DNA of 64,000 nt from Bacteroidia bacterium. GTDB lineage: Bacteria; Bacteroidota; Bacteroidia; NS11-12g; UBA955. Position 1 is the stretch's first letter. The number at the start of each line of letters is the position of its first letter. This document shows, piece by piece, positions 35,548 through 46,069 of the stretch. The stretch lies in contig JAMNXP010000010.1 in the NCBI GenBank assembly GCA_023653095.1, positions 17,805 to 81,804 of the forward strand, written 5' to 3'. Both the position numbers and the translations under genes were made by a program. The notes under the pieces were generated by a model. It was not told the origin of the DNA and made no database searches. It saw only the letters and a list, made by a program, of their open reading frames with translations.

Positions 35548-36165
35548 ATGAACGGATTGATTGGTAAAAAATTGGGCATGACCAGCATCTTTGATGCTAA
35601 CGGCAAGAGAGTTGCATGTACTGTGATTCAAGCTGGTCCTTGTGTAGTAACTCAAGTTAAAAACGATAGCAATGATGGCTACAACGCAGTACAGATTGCT
35701 TTCGGAGATAAGAAACAACGCAAAGTAAATTCAGCTGAGAAGGGTCACTTTTCAAAAGCGAATACTGATGCTAAGACCGAAGTTGTAGAAATCAGAGATT
35801 GGTCTGGAGACGTACAATTGGGTACAGTGATAGATGCAAGCCTTTTCGAAGAAGGTGAATTTGTAGACATCGTTGGTACATCAAAAGGTAAAGGTTTCCA
35901 AGGGGTTGTTAAACGTCACGGCTTTTCGGGTGTAGGGGAATCTACACACGGTCAGCATAACCGTTTGCGTGCTCCTGGATCAATTGGTGCTTGTTCGTTC
36001 CCGGCACGTGTATTTAAAGGTACTCGTATGGCAGGTAGAACAGGTGGTTCAAGAGTTAAATCTCAGAACTTAGCTATATTGAAAATAGACACTGAGAAAA
36101 ATTTAGTAGTGGTTAAGGGTTCTATCCCTGGTCACAATGGTTCAACCGTATTAATTGAGAAGTAA
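35548..36165 (+). CDS. rplC: 50S ribosomal protein L3
   Basis: This 205-residue protein lies near the peptidyl transferase centre. [27 protein letters not shown] and the loop [16 protein letters not shown] are family hallmarks. It starts 5 bp after rpsJ and ends 3 bp before rplD. Confidence 0.97.
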   Translation: MNGLIGKKLGMTSIFDANGKRVACTVIQAGPCVVTQVKNDSNDGYNAVQIAFGDKKQRKVNSAEKGHFSKANTDAKTEVVEIRDWSGDVQLGTVIDASLFEEGEFVDIVGTSKGKGFQGVVKRHGFSGVGESTHGQHNRLRAPGSIGACSFPARVFKGTRMAGRTGGSRVKSQNLAILKIDTEKNLVVVKGSIPGHNGSTVLIEK

Positions 36166-36168
36166 GTC

Positions 36169-36789
36169 ATGGAACTGAAAGTATTAAATAAACAAGGTGC
36201 AGAAACTGGTCGTACAGTAACATTGTCAAAAGAAATTTTTGCCATTGAGCCTAACGATCACGCCATCTATTTGGACGTAAAACAGTTCTTGGCTAATCAG
36301 CGTCAAGGAACGCATAAGACAAAAGATCGTACAGAGATTTCACGTTCAACCCGTAAGATTTTCCGTCAAAAGGGTACAGGTGGAGCTCGTCACGGTTCTT
36401 TGAAGAGTGGTATTTATGTTGGTGGTGCTCGTATTCACGGTCCACGTCCTAGAGACTACAGCTTTAAGTTGAATAAGAAATTAAAGCAATTGGCTCGTTT
36501 TTCTGCTTTGTCTTACAAAGCCCAAGAACAAGCTATTTTGGTTGTTGAAGATTTCGAAATGGCAACACCAAAAACATCAGAATTCAAATCATTGTTGACT
36601 GCATTGAAAGTAAATGGTAGAAACTTATTTGTTACTCCATCTTTGAATCGCAACGTGTATTTGTCTGGTCGCAATATACCTGGTAATACAGTGATGACTG
36701 CTGGGGATATCAATACATACGAAGTATTGAAGGCGAAGAATTTGATCATCACTGAAAGTGCAATCGCTAAAATTCAAGAGAACAATTAA
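36169..36789 (+). CDS. rplD: 50S ribosomal protein L4
   Basis: This 206-residue L4 includes the exit-tunnel loop [19 protein letters not shown] and [14 protein letters not shown]. In Escherichia coli L4 represses its own operon. The leader for that is not seen here, so such control is unproven in this organism. Confidence 0.96.
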   Translation: MELKVLNKQGAETGRTVTLSKEIFAIEPNDHAIYLDVKQFLANQRQGTHKTKDRTEISRSTRKIFRQKGTGGARHGSLKSGIYVGGARIHGPRPRDYSFKLNKKLKQLARFSALSYKAQEQAILVVEDFEMATPKTSEFKSLLTALKVNGRNLFVTPSLNRNVYLSGRNIPGNTVMTAGDINTYEVLKAKNLIITESAIAKIQENN

Positions 36790-36791
36790 TC

Positions 36792-37076
36792 ATGATACTG
36801 AAAAAGCCATTGGTGACTGAAAAGTCTAGTTCTTTGATGGATAAGAAGGGTAAGTACGGTTTCGTAGTAGATCACACAGCTACTAAAGACGAAATCAAGA
36901 AAGCCATTGAAGATTTCTATCAAGTAGAAGTAGCTTCAGTGAACACCATGATTCAACGGGGGAAAGCGCGCAGAAATCGCCGCACAGGCCAAATCTCCGG
37001 ATATACTAACAAGTATAAGAAGGCCTTTGTTACATTAAAAGAAGGGTTTAACATTGATTTTTTTGAAAACATCTAA
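36792..37076 (+). CDS. rplW: 50S ribosomal protein L23
   Basis: This 94-residue L23 lies at the tunnel exit, where trigger factor and SRP dock. LKKPLVTEKSSSLM and KYGFVVDHTATKDEIKKAIE are the family blocks. It is 2 bp after rplD and 3 bp before rplB. Confidence 0.95.
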   Translation: MILKKPLVTEKSSSLMDKKGKYGFVVDHTATKDEIKKAIEDFYQVEVASVNTMIQRGKARRNRRTGQISGYTNKYKKAFVTLKEGFNIDFFENI

Positions 37077-37079
37077 GAA

Positions 37080-37916
37080 ATGGCAGTACGTAGATTAAAA
37101 CCCATGACCCCTGGTACTCGTTTTCGCGTAGCAAATACGTTTGAAGAGATTACCGCTAGCAAGCCTGAGAAGTCGTTGTTAGCCCCCATCAAGAAATCGG
37201 GTGGTAGAAATAACCAGGGTAGAACAACCATGAAGTACATTGGTGGTGGACACAAGCGTCGCTACCGTATGATTGATTTTAAAAGAAACAAACCAGGAAT
37301 TGCTGGTGAAGTTTTGACCGTAGAATACGATCCTAATCGTTCAGCGTTTATTTGTTTAGTTCAGTATTCTGACAGCGAAAAGCGTTACATTATTGCTCCT
37401 TCTGGAATCAAAGTTGGACAAAAGATTGAGCAAGGTTCAGGTGTTCCTCCAGAAGTTGGAAATGCACTTCCTTTGATAGAAATGCCTTTGGGATCTTTGA
37501 TTCACAACATAGAAATGGCACCAGGACAAGGCGGAAGAATTTGCCGTAGTGCTGGTTCATATGCTCAGTTGATGGCTAAAGAAGGAAAATATGTAGCTAT
37601 CAAATTGCCTTCAGGTGAAAGTCGTTTAATCTTAGGTTCTTGTATGGCAACTATAGGTTCTGTTTCTAACAGCGAACATAGCCAAGAGGTAAAAGGTAAA
37701 GCAGGTCGTAGCAGATGGTTAGGAAGAAGACCACGTACACGTCCAGCAGCGATGAACCCTGTCGATCACCCCATGGGTGGTGGTGAGGGCCGTAACAAAG
37801 GAGGTCAACCACGTTCTAGAAACCTTATCTATTCACAAGGACAAAAGACACGTGCTCCTAAGAAAGGAACAAGCCGCTTAATTATTGAGCGCCGTAAATC
37901 TAAACGCAACAAATAA
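37080..37916 (+). CDS. rplB: 50S ribosomal protein L2
   Basis: This 278-residue L2 supports subunit joining and peptidyl transfer. [14 protein letters not shown] contains the conserved His near the catalytic centre. [10 protein letters not shown] and GGGHKRRYR are also typical. The basic C-terminal tail ends in RKSKRNK. Confidence 0.97.
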   Translation: MAVRRLKPMTPGTRFRVANTFEEITASKPEKSLLAPIKKSGGRNNQGRTTMKYIGGGHKRRYRMIDFKRNKPGIAGEVLTVEYDPNRSAFICLVQYSDSEKRYIIAPSGIKVGQKIEQGSGVPPEVGNALPLIEMPLGSLIHNIEMAPGQGGRICRSAGSYAQLMAKEGKYVAIKLPSGESRLILGSCMATIGSVSNSEHSQEVKGKAGRSRWLGRRPRTRPAAMNPVDHPMGGGEGRNKGGQPRSRNLIYSQGQKTRAPKKGTSRLIIERRKSKRNK

Positions 37917-37934
37917 ACGATAAGATAAGCGAAA

Positions 37935-38192
37935 ATGGCAAGATCGATAAAAAAAGGACCCTTCGTAGATATTAAGCTAATGAAGAAGGTCGAAGTACTG
38001 AACGAAACTAGCAAGAAGTCTGTTGTTAAGACCTGGTCACGTCGTTCAATGATAATTCCTGATTTCGTAGGACATACCTTCGCGGTTCACAACGGAAATA
38101 AATTCATTCCGGTATATGTGACTGAGAACATGGTAGGACACAAGTTAGGTGAGTTTGCACCAACCCGTACATACAAAGGACACGGTAAATAA
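37935..38192 (+). CDS. rpsS: 30S ribosomal protein S19
   Basis: This is an 85-residue S19 from the head of the small subunit. [33 protein letters not shown] and [13 protein letters not shown] identify it. It is a little shorter at the C terminus than many homologues. It starts 18 bp after rplB. Confidence 0.96.
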   Translation: MARSIKKGPFVDIKLMKKVEVLNETSKKSVVKTWSRRSMIIPDFVGHTFAVHNGNKFIPVYVTENMVGHKLGEFAPTRTYKGHGK

Positions 38193-38200
38193 TAAAAGTA

Positions 38201-38569
38201 ATGGAAGCCAGAGCAATATTAAGAAATTGTCCGTTGTCTCCCCGCAAGATGCGTCTTGTAGCTGACCTAGTAAGAGGTCAGCGAGTGGAGAAAGCATTGA
38301 GCATACTTCAATGGAACCAGAAGCCAACTTATGCGATATTTTTAAGTAAATTGATCAAAAGTGGAATAGCAAACTGGGGTGTAGTGAATAATGATGCACG
38401 CATTGAGGAAAGCGATTTGTATGTAAAATCCATTAACGTAGATGGTGGTTTAGCAATGAAGCGTTTGAGAACAGCTCCGCAAGGAAGAGGTTACAGACAA
38501 AGAAAGAGAAGTAACCACGTAACCGTGATTATTGATAGTAAAATTAACAACACCCAAAGCGAGGAATAA
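38201..38569 (+). CDS. rplV: 50S ribosomal protein L22
   Basis: This is a 122-residue L22 whose long hairpin lines the exit tunnel. CPLSPRKMRLVADLVRG and the hairpin KRLRTAPQGRGYRQRKRSNH, which is linked to macrolide response in other species, are present. Confidence 0.95.
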   Translation: MEARAILRNCPLSPRKMRLVADLVRGQRVEKALSILQWNQKPTYAIFLSKLIKSGIANWGVVNNDARIEESDLYVKSINVDGGLAMKRLRTAPQGRGYRQRKRSNHVTVIIDSKINNTQSEE

Positions 38570-38575
38570 TAAAAA

Positions 38576-39325
38576 ATGGGACAGAAAGTAAACCCTATAG
38601 GATTGCGTTTAGGAATTATCAGAGGCTGGGATTCTAGCTGGTACGGTGGTAATGACTACGGAGACAAACTCGTAGAAGACGAGAAAATCCGCAAATACTT
38701 AAAGGCACGTATACCAAAAGGTGGTATTGCCAAGGTAGTAATTGAACGTACATTGAAGAGAATCACTTTGACCATCAATACTGCTCGTCCGGGTATCGTT
38801 ATTGGTAAAGGTGGACAGGAGGTAGACGCTATCCGTGAGGAGATCAAGCGTATTACCGGCAAAGATGTTCAAATTAACATTCATGAGATAAAGCGCCCTG
38901 AATTGGATGCAGCGTTGGTAGGAGAGAACATTGCTCAACAGATTGAGAATCGTTTTTCATACAAGCGTGCTATCAAGAATGCGTTGCAAGGAACTATGAA
39001 AATGGGTGCTGATGGAATCAAGATTCGTATCAGTGGTCGTTTGAATGGAGCTGAGATTGCGCGTTCAGAGATATATAAGGAAGGAAGAACTCCATTACAC
39101 ACTTTGAGATCTAACATCGATTATGCATTGGTAGAAGCTCAAACGGTATATGGTAAAATTGGTATTAAAGTTTGGGTTTGTAAAGGTGAAATTTACGGTA
39201 AAGTAGATTTGTCTCCTGCACAAGACACCGAGCGTAAGTCTAACCCTCGCGGCAACGATCGCGGACACAACCGCGGTGGACGTGGTGGTAACGATCGTCA
39301 AGACCGTCGTCGCAGAAATAACTAA
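38576..39325 (+). CDS. rpsC: 30S ribosomal protein S3 with basic tail
   Basis: This 249-residue S3 has a KH domain with [12 protein letters not shown] and the conserved C-terminal domain [21 protein letters not shown]. It helps form the mRNA entry channel. After about residue 210 a low-complexity tail rich in Arg, Gly, Asn and Asp follows ([18 protein letters not shown]), longer than the core family needs. Confidence 0.96.
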   Translation: MGQKVNPIGLRLGIIRGWDSSWYGGNDYGDKLVEDEKIRKYLKARIPKGGIAKVVIERTLKRITLTINTARPGIVIGKGGQEVDAIREEIKRITGKDVQINIHEIKRPELDAALVGENIAQQIENRFSYKRAIKNALQGTMKMGADGIKIRISGRLNGAEIARSEIYKEGRTPLHTLRSNIDYALVEAQTVYGKIGIKVWVCKGEIYGKVDLSPAQDTERKSNPRGNDRGHNRGGRGGNDRQDRRRRNN

Positions 39326-39337
39326 TAGTTAAAGATT

Positions 39338-39763
39338 ATGTTAAGTCCAAGAAGAACAAAATATAGAAAACAGCAGAAAGGACGTGTTCGAGGTATTGCC
39401 GGAAGCGGTCACCGTATAGAGTTTGGTAGTTTCGGTTTGAAGAGTATGGAACCCAAATGGATTACTGCTCGTCAAATTGAATCAGCTCGTATTGCGGTTA
39501 CTCGTTATTTGAAGCGTGAGGGACAAGTTTGGATTCGAATTTTCCCAGACAAGCCGATCACTAAAAAGCCAGCTGAGGTTCGTATGGGTAAAGGTAAGGG
39601 TGCTCCAGAATATTGGGTAGCACGTGTGAAACCTGGAACCATCATGTTCGAAGTAGGAGGAGTGCCATTAGACATAGCAAAAGAGGGTATGCGTTTAGCA
39701 GCTCAAAAATTGCCTGTGGCTTGTAAGTTTACTGTTCGTCCTGATTTTAACCCTGAGGATTAA
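39338..39763 (+). CDS. rplP: 50S ribosomal protein L16
   Basis: This 141-residue L16 contacts A-site t[41 protein letters not shown] and the A-site loop region are present. rpmC follows after 2 bp. Confidence 0.97.
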   Translation: MLSPRRTKYRKQQKGRVRGIAGSGHRIEFGSFGLKSMEPKWITARQIESARIAVTRYLKREGQVWIRIFPDKPITKKPAEVRMGKGKGAPEYWVARVKPGTIMFEVGGVPLDIAKEGMRLAAQKLPVACKFTVRPDFNPED

Positions 39764-39765
39764 TT

Positions 39766-40005
39766 ATGAAAAGTACAGAAATAAAGGGAATGCCCAACAA
39801 AGAGTTGGTTGAAAAATACAGAGAGGAACGTAAGCGTTACCAAAAGATGCAGTTCCAGAATGCTGTATCTCCTATGGATCAACCACATAAATTAAAAGAG
39901 AGTCGCAGAGATATTGCACGTTTGTTGACCGAGTTGAATGCTCGTAGAACTGAGGCACAGTATCAAGCTTATCTTAGAAACAACGCAAATTCAATTGAAG
40001 ACTAA
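39766..40005 (+). CDS. rpmC: 50S ribosomal protein L29
   Basis: This 79-residue L29 lies near the tunnel exit beside L23. The core helices include [24 protein letters not shown] and [14 protein letters not shown]. It is about 15 residues longer at the C terminus than the commonest form. Its stop overlaps the rpsQ start by one base (TAATG). Confidence 0.92.
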   Translation: MKSTEIKGMPNKELVEKYREERKRYQKMQFQNAVSPMDQPHKLKESRRDIARLLTELNARRTEAQYQAYLRNNANSIED

Positions 40006-40265
40006 TGGAAGCAACAAGAAACGCCCGTAAAGAAATAATCGGAACTGTGACTAGTAGCAAAATGGATAAGACCATAATTGTTGCTATTGTACGCAGTGTA
40101 AAACATCCGAAATACGGTAAATATTTTAAGAAAACTAAAAAGTTTGCTGCGCATGATGAACGCAACGAGTGTGGTGAGAACGATATTGTTCGCATCATGG
40201 AAACTCGCCCTATGAGTAAATCAAAACGTTGGAGACTTGTTGAAATAGTAGAAAAAGCCAAATAA
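40005..40265 (+). CDS. rpsQ: 30S ribosomal protein S17
   Basis: This is an 86-residue S17 with the OB-fold blocks [31 protein letters not shown] and [20 protein letters not shown]. It is translationally coupled to rpmC by a 1-bp overlap and lies 2 bp before rplN. Confidence 0.96.
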   Translation: MEATRNARKEIIGTVTSSKMDKTIIVAIVRSVKHPKYGKYFKKTKKFAAHDERNECGENDIVRIMETRPMSKSKRWRLVEIVEKAK

Positions 40266-40267
40266 TT

Positions 40268-40636
40268 ATGATACAACAAGAAAGTAGATTAAAAGTGGCT
40301 GATAACAGCGGTGCCAAAGAGGTTTTGTGCATTCGTGTTTTAGGCGGAACAAAGCGCCGCTACGCTAGCGTTGGCGATAAGATTGTTGTCAGCGTTAAGC
40401 ATGCTATGCCTGGTGGAAACGTGAAAAAAGGAAGCGTTTCTAAGGCAGTAGTAGTAAGAGTTAGAAAAGAGGTACGTAGACCTGATGGATCATACATCCG
40501 ATTTGACGAGAATAGCTGTGTATTGTTAAACAATGCTGGTGAGCCTCGTGGAACACGTATTTTTGGCCCTGTTGCGCGTGAATTGCGTGACAAGCAGTTT
40601 ATGAAAATCGTTTCTTTAGCACCTGAAGTATTATAA
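40268..40636 (+). CDS. rplN: 50S ribosomal protein L14
   Basis: This is a 122-residue L14 at the subunit interface. [18 protein letters not shown] and [13 protein letters not shown] are nearly invariant family blocks. It is 2 bp from both neighbours. Confidence 0.97.
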   Translation: MIQQESRLKVADNSGAKEVLCIRVLGGTKRRYASVGDKIVVSVKHAMPGGNVKKGSVSKAVVVRVRKEVRRPDGSYIRFDENSCVLLNNAGEPRGTRIFGPVARELRDKQFMKIVSLAPEVL

Positions 40637-40638
40637 AA

Positions 40639-40962
40639 ATGTCAAACACAAAGAAATTACACGTAAAAAAGGGTGACACCGTGATGGTATTGTCAGGTGA
40701 CGACAAGGGTAAAACCGGTCGTGTGTTGACTGTTTACCCAGACAAAACTCGTGCATTGGTTGAAGGTATCAATATTGTTACTAAACATAGAAAACCAACT
40801 GCTCAAAATACCAGTGGATCTATCGATAAGATTGAGGCACCCGTGCATTTGTCTAATCTAATGGTCATGGTAGACGGAAAACCTACTCGTATAGGGCGTA
40901 AGCGCGATGAAAATGGTAAATTGCAGCGCTTTTCCAAGAAGTCAGGAGAAATTATTAAATAA
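40639..40962 (+). CDS. rplX: 50S ribosomal protein L24
   Basis: This is a 107-residue L24, an early assembly protein of the large subunit. The KOW motif is [18 protein letters not shown], and [16 protein letters not shown] follows. Length is normal. Confidence 0.96.
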   Translation: MSNTKKLHVKKGDTVMVLSGDDKGKTGRVLTVYPDKTRALVEGINIVTKHRKPTAQNTSGSIDKIEAPVHLSNLMVMVDGKPTRIGRKRDENGKLQRFSKKSGEIIK

Positions 40963-40970
40963 TTGGAGAG

Positions 40971-41522
40971 ATGAGCTATACACCAAGATTAAAAAAGAAG
41001 TATACAGAAGAAGTTATTCCTGGTATGCAGGATAAGTTCAACTACAGCAATAGCATGCAAGTGCCAAGAATTACTAAGGTTGTTTTGAACCAAGGTGTTG
41101 GTGCTGCAGTAAACGATAAAAAGTTGGTAGATGCAGCTGTAGATGAGATGACTAAAATCACCGGGCAAAAGGCTTTAGCAACCTACTCAAAGAAAGCAAT
41201 CTCTAACTTTAAGTTAAGAGAAAAAATGCCAATTGGTTGTAAAGTTACTTTACGTCGTGAAAAGATGTATGATTTCTTGGATCGTTTGATTTCAGTATCA
41301 ATGCCTCGTATCCGTGATTTCCAAGGTTTAACTGTAAAAGGTTTTGACGGTCGTGGAAACTGGACTATGGGTATCACTGAGCAAATTATTTTCCCTGAAA
41401 TTGATATTGATAAGGTGAACAGAATTTCTGGTATGGACATTACTGTAGTTACCAGTGCTGAAAATGACGAGCAAGGTTTGGAACTTTTGAGATTAATGGG
41501 TTTCCCCTTCAAAAAAGATTAA
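40971..41522 (+). CDS. rplE: 50S ribosomal protein L5
   Basis: This is a 183-residue L5 of the central protuberance that contacts 5S r[39 protein letters not shown] and [16 protein letters not shown] identify it. It ends 3 bp before rpsN. Confidence 0.97.
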   Translation: MSYTPRLKKKYTEEVIPGMQDKFNYSNSMQVPRITKVVLNQGVGAAVNDKKLVDAAVDEMTKITGQKALATYSKKAISNFKLREKMPIGCKVTLRREKMYDFLDRLISVSMPRIRDFQGLTVKGFDGRGNWTMGITEQIIFPEIDIDKVNRISGMDITVVTSAENDEQGLELLRLMGFPFKKD

Positions 41523-41525
41523 AAA

Positions 41526-41795
41526 ATGGCAAAAGAGAGTATAAAAGCTAGACAGCGTAAACGTGAAGCAATGGTTGCTCATTACGCTGAGAAACGCGCT
41601 CAGTTGAAAGCTGAAGGTAACTATGAAGAGTTGCAAAAGCTTCCAAGAAATGCATCACCAGTGCGTTTGCGCAACCGTTGTAAAATTACTGGTAAGCCAC
41701 GTGGTTATATCCGTACTTTCGGGGTTTGTAGAAATCAATTCCGTCAGTTGGCAAGCGATGGTAAAATACCAGGTGTAACTAAGTCTAGTTGGTAA
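41526..41795 (+). CDS. rpsN: 30S ribosomal protein S14 (long form)
   Basis: This 89-residue S14 is of the longer form. [28 protein letters not shown] lacks the CxxC-CxxC zinc knuckle of the short form, so it should not need zinc. A short zinc-type paralogue is not in the window. Confidence 0.95.
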   Translation: MAKESIKARQRKREAMVAHYAEKRAQLKAEGNYEELQKLPRNASPVRLRNRCKITGKPRGYIRTFGVCRNQFRQLASDGKIPGVTKSSW

Positions 41796-41807
41796 TAATT
41801 AAAGAAA

Positions 41808-42206
41808 ATGACTGATCCTATAGCAGATTACTTAACCAGATTGCGTAACGCGATGAAAGCAAATCATCGTATCGTTGAAGTACCAGCGAGCAATTTGAAG
41901 AAGGAAATTACCCGCGTATTGTACGAGAAAGGGTATATTTTGAAATACAAATTTGAACCTACTGAAAACAAGCAAGGGGTGATCAAAATTGCATTAAAAT
42001 ATGATGATCAAACCCGTAGAAGTGCTATCACCTCTTTAAAACGTGTGAGTACTCCAGGTTTGAGAAAATATTCAAACCAATCAGATTTACCACGTGTAAT
42101 GAACGGTTTGGGTATTGCCATTTTAACTACCTCTAAAGGGGTAATGTCAGATAAAGAAGCTCGTCAGTTGGGAATTGGTGGCGAGGTTTTGTGTTTTGTT
42201 TTATAA
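41808..42206 (+). CDS. rpsH: 30S ribosomal protein S8
   Basis: This is a 132-residue S8, a primary 16S rRNA binder. DPIADYLTRLRNA, KRVSTPGLRKYS and GLGIAILTTSKGVMSDKEAR are conserved. In E. coli it controls the spc operon; no such site was looked for beyond inspection. Confidence 0.96.
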   Translation: MTDPIADYLTRLRNAMKANHRIVEVPASNLKKEITRVLYEKGYILKYKFEPTENKQGVIKIALKYDDQTRRSAITSLKRVSTPGLRKYSNQSDLPRVMNGLGIAILTTSKGVMSDKEARQLGIGGEVLCFVL

Positions 42207-42225
42207 AAATTAAAGAATTAAATAG

Positions 42226-42780
42226 ATGTCACGCGTAGGAAAAGCCCCCATCACTCTGCCAAGTGGAGTTGATGTTAACTTTACCCCAGGAATGGTGAAA
42301 GTTAAAGGGCCAAAAGGAGAACTGTCTCAGGAAATCGCAGCAAATTTTGAAATTGTTGTTGCTGATGGAGTGATGACTGTAAATCGCCCAAGCGACAGCA
42401 AGCAGGATAAAAGCCTTCATGGCTTGTATCGTTCCTTACTTAATAACATGGTTAAAGGAGTAAGTGAAGGACACACTGTAACGCAGGAGTTGGTGGGTGT
42501 TGGTTACAAAGTTTCAAACCAAGGTAACTTGGTGGAGTTTGTAGTGGGTTATTCACACAAAATCTTGTTGCAAGTGCCTTCAGAAATTACAGTTACCACT
42601 TTAACTGAAAAAGGTAAGAACCCAAGTATCACAATGGTTTGTACAGATAAACAATTGTTGGGTCAAGTTGCCGCAAAAATTCGTTCATTCCGTAAGCCTG
42701 AGCCATACAAAGGAAAAGGTATCAAGTTTAGCGGTGAGGTGTTACGTAAAAAAGCTGGTAAATCAGCATCTAAAAAGTAA
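42226..42780 (+). CDS. rplF: 50S ribosomal protein L6
   Basis: This is a 184-residue L6 near the factor-binding site. MSRVGKAPITLPSGV, VKGPKGELSQ and RSFRKPEPYKGKGIKFSGEVLRKKAGKS are diagnostic. Confidence 0.97.
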   Translation: MSRVGKAPITLPSGVDVNFTPGMVKVKGPKGELSQEIAANFEIVVADGVMTVNRPSDSKQDKSLHGLYRSLLNNMVKGVSEGHTVTQELVGVGYKVSNQGNLVEFVVGYSHKILLQVPSEITVTTLTEKGKNPSITMVCTDKQLLGQVAAKIRSFRKPEPYKGKGIKFSGEVLRKKAGKSASKK

Positions 42781-42789
42781 GGAAAATTC

Positions 42790-43146
42790 ATGGCTAAGAC
42801 TAAAGTTTCAAGAAGAAATAAGATTCGCGCCCGCATACGCGGCGTAGTTTCTGGAACTGCGCAACGCCCTCGTTTGAGCGTTTATCGCAGTAATAAAGAT
42901 ATATATGCACAGTTGATTGACGACTCCAATGGAGTAACTATTTTATCTGCATCGTCTCGTGCAAAAGATATCAATGAACTTAAAGATACCAAAGTTGTAA
43001 AAGCAGGTTTAGTAGGTAAGAAAATTGCTGAATTAGCACTTACCGCTGGTATTGATAAGGTTGTTTTTGATCGCGGGGGTTACTTATACCACGGTCGTGT
43101 GAAAAGTTTGGCCGACGGAGCTCGCGAAGGAGGTCTTCAATTCTAA
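42790..43146 (+). CDS. rplR: 50S ribosomal protein L18
   Basis: This is a 118-residue L18 that binds 5S rRNA with L5. [24 protein letters not shown] and [26 protein letters not shown] identify it. Confidence 0.96.
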   Translation: MAKTKVSRRNKIRARIRGVVSGTAQRPRLSVYRSNKDIYAQLIDDSNGVTILSASSRAKDINELKDTKVVKAGLVGKKIAELALTAGIDKVVFDRGGYLYHGRVKSLADGAREGGLQF

Positions 43147-43157
43147 TAATCAAGAAA

Positions 43158-43679
43158 ATGTCAAGTTTAAGAAATACTCAACGCATTCGTCCCGGTGATA
43201 TCACCTTGACCGAAAAAGTAGTATCTATTAACCGTGTTGCTAAAGTGACTAAAGGTGGACGTACGTTCAGTTTTACAGCTTTGGTAGTTGTGGGTGATGG
43301 AAACGGTATTGTAGGACATGGTTTAGGTAAATCAGGTGAAGTTATAGATGCAATCAATAAAGGTATTGAAGATGCAAAGAAAAATCTCATTAAGGTTCCT
43401 GTAATCAATGGTACAGTACCTCACGAACAAATTGGAAAATTTGGTGGAGGAAAGGTTTTATTGAAGCCAGCTTCTCATGGTACAGGTGTAATCGCGGGTG
43501 GTGCTATGCGTGCCGTTCTTGAGAGTGCCGGTGTAACAGACGTTTTGGCGAAATCTAAAGGTTCTTCTAATCCACACAACGTGGTAAAAGCAACTTTTGA
43601 TGCCTTAACCACAATGAGAGATCCTTTCAGCATTGCTAAATTGAGAGGTATAAGTTTAAAGCAAGTGTTTAATGGTTAA
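43158..43679 (+). CDS. rpsE: 30S ribosomal protein S5
   Basis: This is a 173-residue S5 involved in decoding accuracy. [30 protein letters not shown] and [27 protein letters not shown] are typical. rpmD follows directly. Confidence 0.97.
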   Translation: MSSLRNTQRIRPGDITLTEKVVSINRVAKVTKGGRTFSFTALVVVGDGNGIVGHGLGKSGEVIDAINKGIEDAKKNLIKVPVINGTVPHEQIGKFGGGKVLLKPASHGTGVIAGGAMRAVLESAGVTDVLAKSKGSSNPHNVVKATFDALTTMRDPFSIAKLRGISLKQVFNG

Positions 43680-43683
43680 AATT

Positions 43684-43863
43684 ATGGGAAAAGTTAAAAT
43701 CACTCAGGTTAAAAGTGGTATCGGATACCCTAAAAATCAAAAAGCAACACTTAAAGCTTTAGGTTTGCGTAAAATGAATGCTTCTAGAGAGTTGGAGTTA
43801 AATCCACAACTTGAAGGAATGATTCGTACTGTTCAACATTTATTAAAAATTGAAAACGCGTAA
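43684..43863 (+). CDS. rpmD: 50S ribosomal protein L30
   Basis: This is a 59-residue L30: KVKITQVKSGIGYPKNQKATLKALGLRKMN. The track starts at 43672, overlapping rpsE, but the ATG at 43684 gives the usual length. The stop overlaps the rplO ATG by one base. Confidence 0.93.
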   Translation: MGKVKITQVKSGIGYPKNQKATLKALGLRKMNASRELELNPQLEGMIRTVQHLLKIENA

Positions 43864-44315
43864 TGAATTTACATACGTTAAAACCCGCTGAAGGTTCAAC
43901 CAAGAATCGCAAGAGAATTGGTCGTGGACAAGGATCAGGTAGAGGTGGTACATCAACAAAAGGACACAAGGGAGCACAGTCTCGTACCGGTTACTCACGT
44001 AAAATCGGTTTCGAGGGTGGTCAGATGCCTTTGCAACGTCGTATTCCTAAAGGTGGTTTCAAAAACATCAACCGTATGGAGTATGCAGCTATTAACTTAG
44101 ATGTGTTGCAAGCACTTGCTGACGAGTTGAAAGTAAACAAGATTGATCGCGAAGTTTTAGTAAGTAAACATCTTATCTCTAAGAGTGATTTGTTTAAAGT
44201 ATTAGGGCGCGGTGAGATCAAAGCTGGTTTGGAAATTCATGCACATAAATTTAGTGATGCCGCAAAGTCAGCAATTGAAACAGCTGGTGGATCTGTTCAC
44301 ATAATCAATAGATAA
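43863..44315 (+). CDS. rplO: 50S ribosomal protein L15
   Basis: This is a 150-residue L15. LHTLKPAEGSTKNRKRIGRGQGSGRGGTS and RKIGFEGGQMPLQRRIPKGGF are hallmark blocks. It is translationally coupled to rpmD (TAATG) and lies 2 bp before secY. Confidence 0.97.
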   Translation: MNLHTLKPAEGSTKNRKRIGRGQGSGRGGTSTKGHKGAQSRTGYSRKIGFEGGQMPLQRRIPKGGFKNINRMEYAAINLDVLQALADELKVNKIDREVLVSKHLISKSDLFKVLGRGEIKAGLEIHAHKFSDAAKSAIETAGGSVHIINR

Positions 44316-44317
44316 TC

Positions 44318-45685
44318 ATGAAAAAATTCCTCGACACCTTCAAACATATTTGGGCCATTGAGGAGCTACGTAAGCGTATTATATATACGCTTATGTTGCT
44401 TGTAATCTACCGTTTAGGTTCTTACATTATTCTTCCAGGTATCGATGCTGAAATGCTCGAGGGACTTAGAGGACAAACCAAGAACAACATACTTGGCCTG
44501 ATCAATACTTTTGCTGGTGGTGCATTTGCCCGTGGAGCGATTTTTGCTCTTGGAATTATGCCTTACATTTCGGCTTCTATCTTCATGCAGTTGGTATCTA
44601 TTGCGATACCTAGTTTTCAACGGTTGCAAAAAGAAGGGGAAGAGGGTAGAAGAAAGATCAATCAATATACACGTATTTTAACTATTGTATTTACCGCTGT
44701 TCAAGCATATGCATATTTGAATAACATCATTGGAACTCCCGGTAATGCTCGTGCTTTGCTTTTTAACTACGGTGATATCATGTCAAAAGGTATGTTCCTA
44801 TTTACCAACGTAATTTTATTAACTGCTGGAACCATGTTTACCATGTGGATGGGAGAAAGAATTACAGATCGTGGATTGGGAAATGGTATCAGTTTGATTA
44901 TCATGGTTGGTATTATTGCACGTATGCCTTCTGCAATTGTCAGTGAGTTCTTATTCCGATTGACTAAAGGTGGTCCAATTCTTTTCTTAGTTGAGTTAGT
45001 GATTTGGTTTATGGTAGTGCTTTTGGTGATATTGCTTACCCAAGGTACTCGAAAAATCAGTGTTAACTATGCTAAAAGAGTTATCGGTAACCGTCAATAT
45101 GGTGGTGCACGTCAGTATTTGCCTATTAAGATTTTGGCTGCAGGTGTTATGCCCATCATCTTTGCACAGGCTTTATTGTTCTTGCCAGCAACAATTGGAA
45201 GTTTCTATACTGAAACTACTGCGCCTGATTGGTTGATGAGCTTGATGAATCCCTATGGATTTTGGCACAATGCGTTCTTGGTATTTCTTATCGTGGTTTT
45301 CACCTATTTCTACACAGCAATTATTTTTAATCCTGTGCAAATGGCTGAAGACATGAAGAGAAACAACGGATTTATTCCTGGTATTAAACCCGGAAAGCAT
45401 ACCGCAAACTTCATTGATGGGGTTATTTCAAGAATAACGCTTCCTGGAGCAATAGCAATAAGTATTGTAGCAGTGTTGCCAGTATTTGCTGTTCAAGCCA
45501 ATGTGAATCAAGAGTTCAGTCAGTTCTTTGGTGGAACGAGTTTATTGATTTTAGTAGGTGTTGTATTAGACACACTTCAACAAATCGATAGCTATTTGCT
45601 CATGAGAAAGTATGACGGATTGATGAGTGGCGGCGGTAGAATGAAAGGTAGAATGACAAACGGATATAATCAAGTTGATTTTTAA
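44318..45685 (+). CDS. secY: Preprotein translocase subunit SecY
   Basis: This is the 455-residue, ten-helix channel of the Sec translocon in the inner membrane. The plug region follows ILPGIDAEMLEG. FAGGAFARGAIFALGIMPYISASIFMQL is the second helix region, and QGTRKISVNYAKR is the cytoplasmic loop for ribosome and SecA docking. As often in Bacteroidota, neither adk nor map lies between it and infA. Confidence 0.97.
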   Translation: MKKFLDTFKHIWAIEELRKRIIYTLMLLVIYRLGSYIILPGIDAEMLEGLRGQTKNNILGLINTFAGGAFARGAIFALGIMPYISASIFMQLVSIAIPSFQRLQKEGEEGRRKINQYTRILTIVFTAVQAYAYLNNIIGTPGNARALLFNYGDIMSKGMFLFTNVILLTAGTMFTMWMGERITDRGLGNGISLIIMVGIIARMPSAIVSEFLFRLTKGGPILFLVELVIWFMVVLLVILLTQGTRKISVNYAKRVIGNRQYGGARQYLPIKILAAGVMPIIFAQALLFLPATIGSFYTETTAPDWLMSLMNPYGFWHNAFLVFLIVVFTYFYTAIIFNPVQMAEDMKRNNGFIPGIKPGKHTANFIDGVISRITLPGAIAISIVAVLPVFAVQANVNQEFSQFFGGTSLLILVGVVLDTLQQIDSYLLMRKYDGLMSGGGRMKGRMTNGYNQVDF

Positions 45686-45705
45686 TAAAAAAAGTACTAT
45701 TTTTG
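45675..45705 (+). promoter_or_regulatory. Promoter of the infA-rplQ block
   Basis: TTG (45675-45677, inside the secY end), a 20-bp spacer and TATTTTTG (45698-45705) match the consensus. The infA ATG is 13 nt downstream. It would allow the alpha block to be expressed independently of rpsL. Confidence 0.65.
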
Positions 45706-45718
45706 CAACCCTTTTGAT

Positions 45719-45937
45719 ATGTCGAAGCAAGACGCAATAAAACAAGATGGTGTAATCTCCGAGGCTTTGTCAAATGCAATGTTCCGAGTGAAGTTGCAGA
45801 ATGGCCATGAGATTATCGCTACCATTTCTGGTAAGATGCGTATGCATTACATCAGAATCCTTCCAGGCGATCGTGTACAGGTGGAGATGTCTCCATATGA
45901 CTTAACAAGGGGTAGAATAACATTGAGATATAAGTAA
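45719..45937 (+). CDS. infA: Translation initiation factor IF-1
   Basis: This 72-residue OB-fold factor occupies the ribosomal A site during initiation. [25 protein letters not shown] and GRITLRYK match the family throughout. rpmJ follows after 8 bp. Confidence 0.97.
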   Translation: MSKQDAIKQDGVISEALSNAMFRVKLQNGHEIIATISGKMRMHYIRILPGDRVQVEMSPYDLTRGRITLRYK

Positions 45938-45945
45938 ACGTTGAT

Positions 45946-46062
45946 ATGAAAGTAAGAACTTCAGTAAAGAAACGCAGTGAAGACTGCAAATTGGTACGCC
46001 GCAAGGGAAAGGTGTATGTAATCAACAAGAAGAACCCTAAATACAAACAAAGACAAGGATAA
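45946..46062 (+). CDS. rpmJ: 50S ribosomal protein L36 (zinc-free form)
   Basis: This 38-residue gene is missing from the ORF track. It reads [17 protein letters not shown] and ends NPKYKQRQG. Only one of the four Cys/His zinc ligands of the common form remains (C14); the others are Ser, Asn and Tyr. That pattern is usual in Bacteroidota. It lies between infA (8 bp) and rpsM (7 bp), exactly where L36 is expected. Confidence 0.96.
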   Translation: MKVRTSVKKRSEDCKLVRRKGKVYVINKKNPKYKQRQG

Positions 46063-46069
46063 AAACAAA

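Noticed and set aside
45946-46062. Loss of zinc ligands in L36 as a damaged gene
   Set aside because: The zinc-free sequence is the usual Bacteroidota form and the rest of the protein is intact.
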